Positions 1 through 8,101 of a stretch of 22,559 bases of DNA are shown one piece after another. Made by a program: the position numbers and the translations under genes. The notes below the pieces were generated by a model, which had not been told where the DNA came from, did no database searches, and worked only from the letters and a program-made list of their open reading frames with translations. This DNA comes from JAMBLL01 sp964460075 (GTDB taxonomy: Bacteria; Actinomycetota; Acidimicrobiia; Spongiisociales; UBA5794): positions 1-22,559 of the forward strand of contig CAYWPC010000030.1 in assembly GCA_964460075.1 (NCBI GenBank), written 5' to 3'. Each line of letters starts with the position of its first letter. The first letter of the stretch is position 1.

Positions 1-37
1 GCTGGGTGTGGCCATGGCAGGAATGGTATGGAGACCT

Positions 38-544
38 ATGAGCGAAGACCTAGAAAGACGAACATTTCTCTCACGAATTTGGAAATGGGGCATCGCCATC
101 ATGGCGGGAGCCGCAGCCTGGACATCGTGGGACTTCCTACAACCAGCAGCAGGGCAGGCCGGTGGGCCCGTTGCCACGATCGCACCGGATGCGATACCGT
201 CAGACACCGTCGTCGAGTTTCCAACGATGCGTGGCTATCTGACCGAGTCCGAGGGCGAAGTCGTGCCACTCTGGTGGAAGTGCCCTCACCTCGGATGCAA
301 AGTCCCATGGTGCGAGAGTTCTGGCCAGTTCGAATGTCCCTGCCACGGATCCGTGTACAGCCGCATCGGCGAATACCGCCGCGGTCCCGCACCGCGGGGA
401 ATGGACAAGTACGAGTTTGAGATCGTGGACGGCGTCGTCGTCCCCGATACGTCAAAGGTCATTCTCGGTGCTCCTGCCGGCACACCTGAAACGATCAACG
501 AACCGCCGAAGGGGCCCGAGTGCCTCGAGGCGTCATCGGAGTAG
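38..544 (+). CDS. Rieske [2Fe-2S] iron-sulfur protein of a quinol:cytochrome c reductase
   Basis: Electron-transfer subunit that would take electrons from quinol and pass them to a cytochrome c on the outer face of the membrane. Both Rieske cluster motifs are present: CPHLGC (cluster ligands C and H, outer C for the disulfide) and, 12 residues later, CPCHGS. With the ATG at 38 the protein has 168 residues. An in-frame GTG at 8 is also open, and the frame could begin before the window, but GGAG at 30-33 and a typical N-terminus favour 38. Residues 7-14 read RRTFLSRI, followed by a hydrophobic stretch, a Tat-type signal anchor. This is how Rieske proteins with a folded cluster are usually exported. 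The next gene, 11 bases on, is a cytochrome c, so the two probably belong to one bc-type complex. The cytochrome b gene is not in the window and presumably lies upstream. The family is near certain; the exact complex is inferred. Confidence 0.88.
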   Translation: MSEDLERRTFLSRIWKWGIAIMAGAAAWTSWDFLQPAAGQAGGPVATIAPDAIPSDTVVEFPTMRGYLTESEGEVVPLWWKCPHLGCKVPWCESSGQFECPCHGSVYSRIGEYRRGPAPRGMDKYEFEIVDGVVVPDTSKVILGAPAGTPETINEPPKGPECLEASSE

Positions 545-549
545 GAGCT
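542..549 (+). promoter_or_regulatory. Ribosome binding site of the cytochrome c gene
   Basis: TAGGAGCT overlaps the stop codon of the Rieske gene and lies seven bases before the ATG at 556. It decides that start over the upstream in-frame one at 520. Confidence 0.6.
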
Positions 550-555
550 CTGTCT

Positions 556-1197
556 ATGCCATCGAACGACAACGGACTCGAAAGCCGCACCAACAGCTGG
601 ATGGTCGCCGGTCTCGTTCTCATACTCATAGGGGTGCTCGCGTTTCCCATCTACCGTGTGTTTGAGCCGTCGGCACGCGCCGACGCTGCAGAGGTGGCGC
701 AGAACAACCTCGCACGCGCGGGTGAGGTTCTGTGGTCATCCACCTGCTCCGCGTGCCATGGTGCGATTGGACAGGGAGTGGACGCTCCTGCACTCAACTC
801 TGTGCAGTTCCTCAGCATTGCAACCGACGACCAGATTCTCTCGATCGTCAACACGGGAGTTCCCGGAACCGAGATGGTTGCGTACGGCCAGCAATTCGGC
901 GGTCCGTTCACCCGTGAGCAGATGGCGTCGCTCGTGGCGTGCCTGAGGTCATGGGAGAAGACTGCCCCTGACCGTCCAGACTGGCGAGCCATGGTCGACG
1001 CGCCGGCAGGTGATCACGCCGAGGCCGACGCGCCCCCGGCGGGTCACGACGAGGCGCCGGCTGATCATGATGAGGACGGGGCCGAGGATCACGCCGAAGT
1101 CGGCTCTGCGGACGGGCCGGCAGTGTGCGGCCCTGACTACGACGCTACGGCGTTCGACGACCACGATGCCGACGGCGCAGCCGACCACAACGAGTAA
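556..1197 (+). CDS. Membrane-anchored cytochrome c with a His/Asp-rich C-terminal tail
   Basis: Class I-like cytochrome c of 213 residues, probably the electron acceptor partner of the Rieske protein just upstream. One transmembrane anchor lies at about residues 16-33. The heme site CSACH is at 64-68, and a later Met in GTEMVAYG is a plausible sixth ligand. After the heme domain (to about residue 145) comes a 65-70 residue low-complexity tail made mostly of Ala, Asp, Glu, Gly and Pro. It carries six His residues in contexts such as DH, GHD and DDHD. Such a tail could bind metal ions, but no function is shown. The start ATG is chosen because TAGGAGCT at 542-549 sits seven bases before it; an in-frame start at 520 would overlap the Rieske gene and lacks this site. 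Only one CXXCH is present. Confidence 0.85.
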   Translation: MPSNDNGLESRTNSWMVAGLVLILIGVLAFPIYRVFEPSARADAAEVAQNNLARAGEVLWSSTCSACHGAIGQGVDAPALNSVQFLSIATDDQILSIVNTGVPGTEMVAYGQQFGGPFTREQMASLVACLRSWEKTAPDRPDWRAMVDAPAGDHAEADAPPAGHDEAPADHDEDGAEDHAEVGSADGPAVCGPDYDATAFDDHDADGAADHNE

Positions 1198-1230
1198 CCA
1201 TCTCAGACGTGTTCTCGACAGGTCAGAGAT

Positions 1231-1632
1231 CTACTGCACGCGAAACGTCCACACGAGGGTTCCTGTATCGGTATCGCTTGGACCACCAACCCAGGTGGCA
1301 ACGACGGTGTGCTCGCCAGGTGTCCATCTCTCCAGAATCTTTCCAGGTCCTGGTTCGAACTGGTATCGACCGGTCGCGACGATGGAATCGACATCGGAGT
1401 CAGGGATGCGGACACCGTCGATGACAAACTGTGCGCTGTAGTTCGCCTTGAGGTCGATCACCACGGTGATCGGGTTGATTGCGATGTCTCCATCGTTCGG
1501 GGCATACCTCTCAACGGCGGGCGGGAGTAATGAGGGATTGCCAGCCGGTATCAGAAGGATCGCACCACCGATGATCGCGAGGAGCGCAATGGCGAGCACC
1601 GTGTAGGTGACTCGGTAGCCGGTGGTGTTCAT
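1231..1632 (-). CDS. Small membrane-anchored hypothetical protein with an extracytoplasmic beta-rich domain
   Basis: A 133-residue protein I do not recognise. Residues about 8-30 form one hydrophobic segment (YTVLAIALLAIIGGAILLIP), so the rest (about 100 residues) is probably outside the membrane. That part alternates hydrophobic and polar residues. It includes a stretch rich in Val/Ile (ITVVIDLKANYSAQFVIDG) and ends in GTLVWTFRVQ, which suggests a small Ig-like or other beta-sandwich domain. No catalytic motif is visible. It is convergent with the cytochrome c gene (33 bases apart) and divergent from dapC (61 bases between starts). The start is supported by TACCAT seven bases upstream on the same strand, in a leaderless arrangement. 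The other frames here are shorter or overlap well-supported genes. Confidence 0.7.
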   Translation of the reverse strand: MNTTGYRVTYTVLAIALLAIIGGAILLIPAGNPSLLPPAVERYAPNDGDIAINPITVVIDLKANYSAQFVIDGVRIPDSDVDSIVATGRYQFEPGPGKILERWTPGEHTVVATWVGGPSDTDTGTLVWTFRVQ

Positions 1633-1639
1633 CCCAGAG

Positions 1640-1645
1640 ATGGTA
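1640..1645 (-). promoter_or_regulatory. Candidate -10 element for the small membrane protein, leaderless
   Basis: On the minus strand TACCAT lies seven bases before the start codon at 1632 and fits the actinobacterial TANNNT -10 pattern. No Shine-Dalgarno is present and no convincing -35 was found. Confidence 0.4.
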
Positions 1646-1680
1646 GATGGGTTGAAGCCAGACGGTTGTCGGCTGGGCGC

Positions 1681-1686
1681 TACCGT
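1681..1686 (+). promoter_or_regulatory. Candidate -10 element for dapC, leaderless
   Basis: TACCGT lies seven bases before the dapC ATG at 1694. With a normal -10 to start-site distance the transcript would begin at or next to the ATG. Together with the minus-strand element at 1640-1645 it would form a compact divergent promoter pair. No clear -35 is visible. Confidence 0.4.
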
Positions 1687-1693
1687 TGGGGTA

Positions 1694-2848
1694 ATGAAAC
1701 TGAACCCGGTACTCGAAGGTCTCGGCAGCTATCCGATCGCGATGCTCCGTGAACGGGCAGCCGAACGAGAACGGCTCGGCCTGCCAGTCATCGATTTCTC
1801 CATCGGTGATCCGAGAGAGCCAACGCCGAAGTTCATCTCCCAGGCCCTCATCGCCTCTCTGCCAGACGTGTCGCAATACCCCACAGCAACGGGTCGTGCG
1901 GAGTTGAGGGCAGCGATTGCGCGATACGTCGAGCGACGTCACGGCGTCACCGTCGACCCGTCGAGTCAGATCATGCCGACGAGCGGATCGAAGGAGGCGA
2001 TCTTCTCGACGCCATTGGCCTTCATCGATCGAGGCGCCCGTGACGTAGTCGTGTTTCCCTCTCCGGGGTATCCGATCTACGAACGAGGTTCGTTGTTCGC
2101 AGGAGCCGATCCCGTCGCAGTCGTGCTAGGAAACGACTTCGTGATGCGTTCGAGCGATGTGCCGCAGGACGCATGGGACCGCGCACGCCTCGTTTGGACC
2201 TGTACCCCGCACAACCCGTCGGGTGCAGTCACTCCAAGGGCCGACCTCGAAGATCTCTATGCGAGTTGCAGGGCACATGGATCACTGCTGTTGTCAGATG
2301 AGTGCTACACGGATACCTATGAGGAAGCGGCGTATCCACAAGGGCCTGCATCGATGATTCAGGTAGCAGGCCCAGACCTCACAGGTACGTTGGTGTATCT
2401 CTCGCTATCGAAGCGGTCCGGCATGACCGGATACCGCTCAGGGGCGATCGTCGGTGACGCCGAAGCGGTCGCCGCGCTGGGGATGCTGCGATCCGCAACC
2501 GGGACAGCTTCACCGGATTTCGTTCAGGGCGCAGCAGTTGCGGCCTGGAGTGACGACGCCCATGCATCCGATCGCAGAGAAATATTTGCGTCCAAGCGGC
2601 GAATCCTCGAGCGAGCGTTCCTGGAACTTGGAATGGAGATTGTTGCGTCTCGGGCTGGCTTGTATCTATGGGTGAGGGTCGGTGATGACCTGGCTGTGAC
2701 CGATCGGCTTCTTGAACACGGCATCGTCGTGTCACCGGGACGAGTGTTCGGAGCTGGTGGGGAGGGGTACATTCGCCTTGCGCTCGTGCCTGCTCTGGAA
2801 GAATGCGTCGCTGCAGCTCAAGAACTGACACGGGTGCTGCGACAGTGA
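1694..2848 (+). CDS. dapC: Succinyldiaminopimelate aminotransferase (DapC)
   Basis: PLP-dependent fold-type I aminotransferase of 384 residues, predicted to convert N-succinyl-2-amino-6-ketopimelate to N-succinyl-L,L-diaminopimelate with glutamate as donor. Visible class I/II features are HNPSG (Asn174), SDECY (Asp202, Tyr205), the PLP lysine in SLSK (Lys240) and GYRSG with Arg248. The N-terminus reads DFSIGDPREPTP, typical of this family. By fold alone it could be another aspartate-family aminotransferase, but dapD and dapE follow directly, which makes DapC much the best call. The start is placed at the ATG at 1694 because the family usually begins just before NPVLEGLGSYP and a TACCGT element precedes it. 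An in-frame GTG at 1622 would add 24 residues and overlap the divergent gene. Confidence 0.88.
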   Translation: MKLNPVLEGLGSYPIAMLRERAAERERLGLPVIDFSIGDPREPTPKFISQALIASLPDVSQYPTATGRAELRAAIARYVERRHGVTVDPSSQIMPTSGSKEAIFSTPLAFIDRGARDVVVFPSPGYPIYERGSLFAGADPVAVVLGNDFVMRSSDVPQDAWDRARLVWTCTPHNPSGAVTPRADLEDLYASCRAHGSLLLSDECYTDTYEEAAYPQGPASMIQVAGPDLTGTLVYLSLSKRSGMTGYRSGAIVGDAEAVAALGMLRSATGTASPDFVQGAAVAAWSDDAHASDRREIFASKRRILERAFLELGMEIVASRAGLYLWVRVGDDLAVTDRLLEHGIVVSPGRVFGAGGEGYIRLALVPALEECVAAAQELTRVLRQ

Positions 2849-2857
2849 ACGACGTAC

Positions 2858-2864
2858 GGGAGGA
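2858..2864 (+). promoter_or_regulatory. Ribosome binding site of dapD
   Basis: GGGAGGA lies four bases before the ATG at 2869. It favours this start over the in-frame GTG at 2845 that overlaps the dapC stop codon. Confidence 0.6.
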
Positions 2865-2868
2865 CGCT

Positions 2869-3675
2869 ATGACCGATCAGACGCTGGTCGACAGTGCCTA
2901 TGCGGGCGAAATAGAACTCGGCGACGCCGTAGAGGCGGTCAACCGTACGATCGCCCTGCTCGACCGCGGCGAACTCAGGGTCGCTCGACACAATGCAGAC
3001 GGCTGGGTCGTCAACGAGTGGATCAAGCGAGCGATCCTCTTGTACTTCCGCATCAGCGAAGTTCGAACATTCGGTGCCGGTCCTTTCGAGTACTACGACA
3101 AGATTCCGACGAAGACCGGGCTCGCAGAGCAAGGCATTCGTGTTGTCCCTCCAGGAACCGTCCGCTACGGAGCCTTCTGCGAGCCAGGGGTCGTGGTCAT
3201 GCCCGGATACATCAATATCGGTGCCTACGTCGGCTCGGGGACGATGGTCGACACGTGGGCAACCGTCGGGTCGTGCGCCCAAATCGGCAAGGACGTTCAC
3301 CTCAGCGGCGGCGTCGGCATAGGCGGTGTGCTCGAACCGCCAGGTGCGCGGCCTGTGATCGTTGAGGACGGAGCGTTCATCGGCTCACGGAGCATCGTCG
3401 TAGAAGGCGTGATCATCGAGGAGGGCGCCGTGCTCGGAGCGAACACGACGATCACCTCATCAACCCCGATCATCGATGTCACAGGACCCGAGCCGCTCGA
3501 GAGAAGGGGAATCGTTCCAGCGAACTCGGTCGTGATCCCAGGAACGAGACCCAAGACGTTCCCCGCAGGCTCGTACGATCTCCCGTGTGCGCTCATCATC
3601 GGAAGACGTACCGAGTCGACGGACAGGAAAACCTCGCTCAACGACGCGCTTCGTACCTTCGAGGTGCAGGTGTGA
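2869..3675 (+). CDS. dapD: 2,3,4,5-tetrahydropyridine-2,6-dicarboxylate N-succinyltransferase (DapD)
   Basis: Transfers succinyl from succinyl-CoA to tetrahydrodipicolinate, committing it to the succinylase branch of the diaminopimelate/lysine pathway. The protein is 268 residues, close to the roughly 274 of the Escherichia coli enzyme. The core carries the family signature GTMVDTWATVGSCAQIG followed by VHLSGGVGIGGVLEP. Repeated hexapeptides such as VIIEEGAVLGAN are expected for a left-handed parallel beta-helix that forms trimers. By resemblance it is nearer to the E. coli type than to the longer mycobacterial type, as far as memory allows. It lies 20 bases after dapC, and its stop codon overlaps a possible dapE GTG, so the three genes form an operon. 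Family assignment is firm; the start could be eight codons earlier. Confidence 0.93.
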   Translation: MTDQTLVDSAYAGEIELGDAVEAVNRTIALLDRGELRVARHNADGWVVNEWIKRAILLYFRISEVRTFGAGPFEYYDKIPTKTGLAEQGIRVVPPGTVRYGAFCEPGVVVMPGYINIGAYVGSGTMVDTWATVGSCAQIGKDVHLSGGVGIGGVLEPPGARPVIVEDGAFIGSRSIVVEGVIIEEGAVLGANTTITSSTPIIDVTGPEPLERRGIVPANSVVIPGTRPKTFPAGSYDLPCALIIGRRTESTDRKTSLNDALRTFEVQV

Positions 3676-3677
3676 CG

Positions 3678-4712
3678 ATGCTTGACACACTCATCGACAT
3701 TGTCAATATCCCATCGGTGACGGGCTCTGAGGGCGAGCTGTGCACATGGATCCATGACAGATATCGGAGCCGATATCTGACACAGCGAATCGGGAACGCC
3801 GTCGTCATAGGGGGACGGCCCGAGCATGGAACGTTTGTTGCGTTGTACGGGCACACAGACACCGTCCCCCAACAGGGTGATCCCGAGGCGCGGGTCGAAG
3901 GGGACCGGCTCGTCGGCCTTGGTTCGTCTGACATGAAATCGGGTCTCGCGGTCATGATGGCGCTGCTCGACGCCGGCGTCTCAGAGACGCCCAGTGGCCT
4001 TGTCTGTGTGTTCTACGACGCCGAGGAGGGGCCAGCGGACCGCAACGGCCTCGAAGCGGTGCTCGACGAAATGTCGTGGCTCACCGACGCCGAACTTTCG
4101 ATCGTGCTCGAGCCGACAGACCTGAAACTGGAGCTCGGTTGCAGCGGCGTGTTGAACGCCGACGTGATATTCACAGGATCGAGTGCGCACTCGGCGCGAC
4201 CGTGGCTCGGTGAGAATGCTGTAACGAAGGCCGGAAGGTGGCTCGCTGCCCTCCATGAGTGCGAAGCGCAGCCCGTCATCGTCGACGGCCTCAGCTACCG
4301 CGAGGTGTTCTCCGTCACCCGCGCCGCAGGAGGTATTGCTAACAACATCATTCCGAGCGAATTCGTGATCAACCTCAACCACCGGTTTCCACCGAGCTTC
4401 ACCCTCGAGGAGGCTGAGGCTCGGCTCCTTCGTGTAGCCGCCGAGGCCGATGCAGTCATCATCAAGGACCGAGCACCTGCAGGGATGGTGGATGCCTCCC
4501 ATCCAATGGTCCAGCGTCTTGAGGCGCTCATCGGTGGAGGTCGAACCGCAAAGCAGGGATGGACCGACGTGGCTCGCCTCACCGCCCGCGGAGCGGTGGC
4601 GGTGAACTACGGGCCAGGTGAGGTTGCACAAGCACACCAGGTGAATGAATCGGTTCCCGCTGGCAACCTCGACGTGGCATACGCGGTGCTGGCAACATTC
4701 TTGGGCATCTAG
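3678..4712 (+). CDS. dapE: Succinyl-diaminopimelate desuccinylase (DapE), M20 metallopeptidase family
   Basis: Removes succinate from N-succinyl-L,L-diaminopimelate to give L,L-diaminopimelate for peptidoglycan and lysine. In this 344-residue protein the two-metal site of the M20 family is visible: GHTDTVP (His59, Asp61), LGSSD (bridging Asp85), DAEEGP (catalytic Glu116 and metal Glu117) and LEPTD (Glu145). A late His in QAHQVNES would complete the set. A dimerisation (lid) domain sits in the middle, from about residue 155 to 270. The length and sequence fit the Gram-positive DapE subfamily. The start is either the ATG at 3678, with AGGTG at 3668-3672, or the GTG at 3672 that overlaps the dapD stop as GTGA. 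The difference is two residues. It is the last gene of the dap operon. Confidence 0.9.
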   Translation: MLDTLIDIVNIPSVTGSEGELCTWIHDRYRSRYLTQRIGNAVVIGGRPEHGTFVALYGHTDTVPQQGDPEARVEGDRLVGLGSSDMKSGLAVMMALLDAGVSETPSGLVCVFYDAEEGPADRNGLEAVLDEMSWLTDAELSIVLEPTDLKLELGCSGVLNADVIFTGSSAHSARPWLGENAVTKAGRWLAALHECEAQPVIVDGLSYREVFSVTRAAGGIANNIIPSEFVINLNHRFPPSFTLEEAEARLLRVAAEADAVIIKDRAPAGMVDASHPMVQRLEALIGGGRTAKQGWTDVARLTARGAVAVNYGPGEVAQAHQVNESVPAGNLDVAYAVLATFLGI

Positions 4713-4789
4713 ACAGGCACATCGGCTAGTCAGGCACGTCGACGTACGTTGGCGGAACGCGTTTCGCGAGCAGTGCGAGGGCTGCACGG

Positions 4790-4817
4790 TTGCCAGTGTC
4801 GCGCGGATCGGTACCAT
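4790..4817 (+). promoter_or_regulatory. Candidate promoter of gatCAB, leaderless
   Basis: TTGCCA (4790-4795) and TACCAT (4812-4817) are 16 bases apart, close to a consensus -35/-10 pair. The -10 ends six bases before the gatC ATG at 4824, and no Shine-Dalgarno lies between. This is the best formed of the promoter candidates in the window. Confidence 0.5.
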
Positions 4818-4823
4818 CGGCTC

Positions 4824-5108
4824 ATGCCCGTAGACATCGACATTGCGAAGGTCGCGCATCTCGCCAGGATCGCGCTGACCGCCGAAGAGCTTGAGGCATA
4901 CTCCTCGCAGCTCCTCGACATTCTCGAACACGCCGAACGCGTCCAGGCCCTGCCAACGGATGGTGTCACCCCGACATCGCACCCGCTGCCAATGGTCAAC
5001 GGGTTTCGCCAAGACGAAGTGGGAGAGTGCCTCGAACCTGACTCCTTCCTGAGTCAGGCGCCTGACCGTGAGGATGGCAGATTCCGGGTCCCGAGGATCC
5101 TCGGTTGA
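4824..5108 (+). CDS. gatC: Asp-tRNA(Asn)/Glu-tRNA(Gln) amidotransferase subunit C (GatC)
   Basis: Small 94-residue subunit that wraps around GatA and GatB and stabilises the complex. The N-terminus (VAHLARIALTAEELEAYSSQ) followed by LLDILEHAERVQALPTDGV is typical of GatC. A late stretch, RQDEVGECL, also matches the usual R-D pattern in this family. The start at 4824 gives the normal GatC length of about 95 residues; the frame is open further upstream to 4749, but that part shows no GatC similarity. A single base separates its stop from the gatA start, so the genes are probably translationally coupled. Confidence 0.92.
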   Translation: MPVDIDIAKVAHLARIALTAEELEAYSSQLLDILEHAERVQALPTDGVTPTSHPLPMVNGFRQDEVGECLEPDSFLSQAPDREDGRFRVPRILG

Positions 5109-5109
5109 C

Positions 5110-6594
5110 ATGAGCGATCTTGCCAACCTCACCATCACACAAGCCGGTGCAGGCCTGCGATCGCGTGACTTCACGTCTGTTGACCTTCTCGAAGCCGTCA
5201 CGACCCGCGCCGCGGTGACAGAGGCCCACGTGCACGCGTATCTGACACTCGACAAGGAAGGCGCACTCGCGTCCGCCGAAGCGGCAGACGCGGCACTCGC
5301 CCGAGGCGAAGACCTCGGTCCGCTGCACGGCATCCCAGTTGCCTTGAAAGACAACATGTGCACGCTCGGCCTCGAGACGACGGCTGCATCGAAGATCCTC
5401 GCAGGCTGGAAACCCCCATACGACGGCACCGTCGTTGCACGGCTTCGCTCCGGAGGGGCCGTTATCACAGGGAAGACGAACCTCGACGAGTTCGCCATGG
5501 GATCCTCCACCGAGAACTCCGCGTTCGGCGAGACACGCAACCCGTGGAACACCGACGTCGTTCCGGGCGGTTCCTCCGGTGGTTCGGCCGCGATTGCAGC
5601 GGTTGGATCCGCCTTCGGATCCTTCGGGTCCGACACCGGCGGATCGGTCAGGCAGCCCGCGGCGCTGTGCGGCGTTGTCGGCATGAAGCCGACGTACGGC
5701 CTCGTATCGAGGTACGGACTCATTGCGTTCGCTTCGTCTCTGGATCAGATAGGTCCTTTCGCGCGGTCGGTTGCCGACTCTGTTGCGTTGCTTGGTGCCG
5801 TTGCCGGGTGGGACCGGTACGACGCGACGAGTATCAACGGGCCGGTACCCAGCTTCGGCCGGTCGCTCGAGGCGGGGGTTCGCGGGCTCAAGATCGGTGT
5901 TGTCAAAGAGCTGATGGCTGAGGGGATCGACCGCCAAGTCGTCGACGCAACCGAGCTGACGGCTCGGAGACTTCAGGACGCTGGCGCGGAGATCGTCGAG
6001 ATCTCGTTGCCGTCGACCGACTTCGCTCTTTCTGCCTACTACCTGATCGCGCCGGCCGAGTGCTCAGCCAACCTTGCTCGGTTCGACGGTGTCCGCTACG
6101 GCCATCGCAGCACAGTCGAGGGCACCACAGAGGACATGATGGCCCATTCGAGAGCAGAGGGCTTCGGGCCCGAAGTCATCCGTCGGATTCTGTTGGGCAC
6201 CTATGCCCTCTCAGCCGGGTACTACGACGCGTTCTACGGCCAGGCGCAGAGGGTTCGCACACTGGTGCGCAAAGACTTCGCTTCTGCATACGAGAAGGTG
6301 GATGTGCTCATCTCTCCAACGAGTCCCACGACGGCCTTCCCCATCGGAGAGCGAGCAGCCGATCCGATCGCTATGTATTACTCGGATGTGTGCACAATCC
6401 CATCGAATCTCTCTGGTGACCCAGCAATCTCGGTCCCTGTCGGGCTTGACGACACGGGCCTGCCCATCGGCTTTCAGATCATGGCGCCCGCTCTCGGCGA
6501 GGAGGTCATGTACCGGGTTGCCGCTGAGGTAGAGCGACTGGTCGACTTCACCGACCGCCCCGTCCTCGCAACGTCCGAGGTGGTGCCGATATGA
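5110..6594 (+). CDS. gatA: Asp-tRNA(Asn)/Glu-tRNA(Gln) amidotransferase subunit A (GatA)
   Basis: Glutaminase subunit of 494 residues: it releases ammonia from glutamine and feeds it to GatB for amidation of Glu-tRNA(Gln) or Asp-tRNA(Asn). The amidase signature is complete, with a Ser-cisSer-Lys triad visible as Lys80 in ALKDN, Ser155 in GGSSGGSAA and Ser179 in DTGGSVRQPA. The motif GVVGMKPTYG and the C-terminal SGDPAISVPVGLDDTGLPIG are also typical. The ATG at 5110 follows the gatC stop by one base; an in-frame start at 5068 lies inside gatC and is less likely. The end overlaps the gatB start as ATGA. The family call is secure. Confidence 0.96.
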   Translation: MSDLANLTITQAGAGLRSRDFTSVDLLEAVTTRAAVTEAHVHAYLTLDKEGALASAEAADAALARGEDLGPLHGIPVALKDNMCTLGLETTAASKILAGWKPPYDGTVVARLRSGGAVITGKTNLDEFAMGSSTENSAFGETRNPWNTDVVPGGSSGGSAAIAAVGSAFGSFGSDTGGSVRQPAALCGVVGMKPTYGLVSRYGLIAFASSLDQIGPFARSVADSVALLGAVAGWDRYDATSINGPVPSFGRSLEAGVRGLKIGVVKELMAEGIDRQVVDATELTARRLQDAGAEIVEISLPSTDFALSAYYLIAPAECSANLARFDGVRYGHRSTVEGTTEDMMAHSRAEGFGPEVIRRILLGTYALSAGYYDAFYGQAQRVRTLVRKDFASAYEKVDVLISPTSPTTAFPIGERAADPIAMYYSDVCTIPSNLSGDPAISVPVGLDDTGLPIGFQIMAPALGEEVMYRVAAEVERLVDFTDRPVLATSEVVPI

Positions 6595-8039
6595 CCGAAT
6601 GGGAAGCCGTCATCGGGTTGGAAACGCACGTTGAGCTCTCAACGAAGTCGAAGATGTTCTGCTCGTGCCCTGCAGAGTTCGGTGATGAGCCGAACACCTC
6701 GGTGTGTCCTGTGTGCCTCGCTCTCCCAGGTGCGCTGCCCGTACCCAATGAAAAGGCGATCGAGAGCATCGTCAAGATCGGACTTGCGCTCGATTGTGCA
6801 ATCAACGAATCGTCGCTCTTCTACCGAAAGAACTACTTCTACCCCGACCTTCCGAAGAACTACCAGATCAGCCAGTTCACGTTCCCGGTCTGTGAGCACG
6901 GCTCACTTGAAGTGTTGCTTGACGGTGAGCCAACGGTTGTTGGCATCACGAGAGTCCACATGGAAGAGGACACGGGCAAGAGCTCACATGTGGGTGAGGG
7001 CGGAGGCAGGATCCACGATGCCGATCACACGTTGCTCGACTTCAATCGTGCCGGCGTTCCCCTCGTCGAAGTGGTGACCGAGCCCGATATCCGATCCGCA
7101 GATCAGGCCCGCGCCTACGCCGCGGAGCTCCAACGCATCGTGCTCGCCTTGGGTGTCTCTGATGCCAGGCTCGAAGCGGGATCGATGCGTTTCGACGCGA
7201 ACGTCTCCGTGCGCCATGTCGGTTCGACGACGTTGGGCACGAGGACCGAGACGAAGAACGTCAACTCACTTCGGTCGCTTCAGCGAGCGATCAACTTCGA
7301 GATCGACAGGCAGATAAAGGTATTGGAAGGGGGCGGCAGCATAACTCAGGAGACTCGGCACTGGAACGAGGACACAGGTGTTACGACCTCGATGCGCACC
7401 AAAGAGGAGTCGGAGGACTACCGCTACTTCCAGGATCCGGACCTGCTCCCTCTTGAGGTCACTCAAGAGTGGCAGGATGAGATAAAGGCGACGTTGCCTG
7501 AGTTGCCTGCAGCGAGACGTCGCAGGTTCGTCGAGGCGGGTGCCGATGTGGAAACCGCAGGCATCCTCGTCGACAGTCCCGATCTTTCCGCGATGTTTGA
7601 GGGTGCTCTCTCGCACGATGTTCCTGCGCGAACGGTCGCTATCTGGCTGACGGGAGACGTGGTGGCGTACCTCCGTCGGCAAGATGTGACCCTTGCAGAT
7701 ACGTCTCTGACTCCCCGGTACGTCGCCGAGTTGGCTCGCATGGTCGATAGGGGAGACCTGTCATCGTCCGCTGCCAAGGAAGTACTCGTTGGGGTACTCG
7801 AAGGTGAGGGATCGCCCTCTGAAATCGCCGACGCGAGAGACCTGATTCAGGTTTCAGACACGGCAGCAATCGAGGCAGCTGTTGATGTAGTTCTCGGTGA
7901 TAACGTCGATGCGCTCAACAAGATCAGGTCAGGCGACATGAAGCCGTTCGGGTTCCTCATCGGCAAGGTCATGCAGCACATGGGCGGCAGAGCGGACCCG
8001 AACGTCGTTCGCTCCGTACTGGTGGACAAGACGAGATAG
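6591..8039 (+). CDS. gatB: Asp-tRNA(Asn)/Glu-tRNA(Gln) amidotransferase subunit B (GatB)
   Basis: Kinase/amidotransferase subunit of 482 residues that phosphorylates the misacylated aminoacyl-tRNA and transfers ammonia to it. The N-terminus has GLETHVEL, and a zinc-type cysteine set follows (Cys24, Cys26, Cys39, Cys42 in CSCPAE and VCPVC). Further GatB signatures are FYRKNYFYPDLPKNYQISQ, LLDFNRAGVPLVEVV and ETKNVNSLRSLQRAI. The C-terminal quarter contains the helical and YqeY-like tail that contacts tRNA, ending in MKPFGFLIGKVMQHMGGRADP. The start ATG overlaps the gatA stop by four bases. It completes the gatCAB operon. Confidence 0.96.
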   Translation: MTEWEAVIGLETHVELSTKSKMFCSCPAEFGDEPNTSVCPVCLALPGALPVPNEKAIESIVKIGLALDCAINESSLFYRKNYFYPDLPKNYQISQFTFPVCEHGSLEVLLDGEPTVVGITRVHMEEDTGKSSHVGEGGGRIHDADHTLLDFNRAGVPLVEVVTEPDIRSADQARAYAAELQRIVLALGVSDARLEAGSMRFDANVSVRHVGSTTLGTRTETKNVNSLRSLQRAINFEIDRQIKVLEGGGSITQETRHWNEDTGVTTSMRTKEESEDYRYFQDPDLLPLEVTQEWQDEIKATLPELPAARRRRFVEAGADVETAGILVDSPDLSAMFEGALSHDVPARTVAIWLTGDVVAYLRRQDVTLADTSLTPRYVAELARMVDRGDLSSSAAKEVLVGVLEGEGSPSEIADARDLIQVSDTAAIEAAVDVVLGDNVDALNKIRSGDMKPFGFLIGKVMQHMGGRADPNVVRSVLVDKTR

Positions 8040-8101
8040 CGTCGTTTTCGCACCACGCTCATAGGCTGCCATCATGCGGTCCTTGCCAACCTGGAGAACG
8101 C

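Noticed and set aside
4736..4749. Overlapping palindromes ACGTCGACGT and ACGTACGT upstream of gatC
   Set aside because: Short, GC/ACGT-rich and outside the best promoter candidate; could be chance.
3981..5723. A 580-codon open frame on the minus strand opposite dapE, gatC and gatA
   Set aside because: It lies across three well-supported genes, has no recognisable motif, and is the kind of long antisense frame that biased codon use produces.
4996..5937. A 313-codon minus-strand frame opposite gatA
   Set aside because: Shadow of the gatA coding bias; gatA has a full amidase signature.
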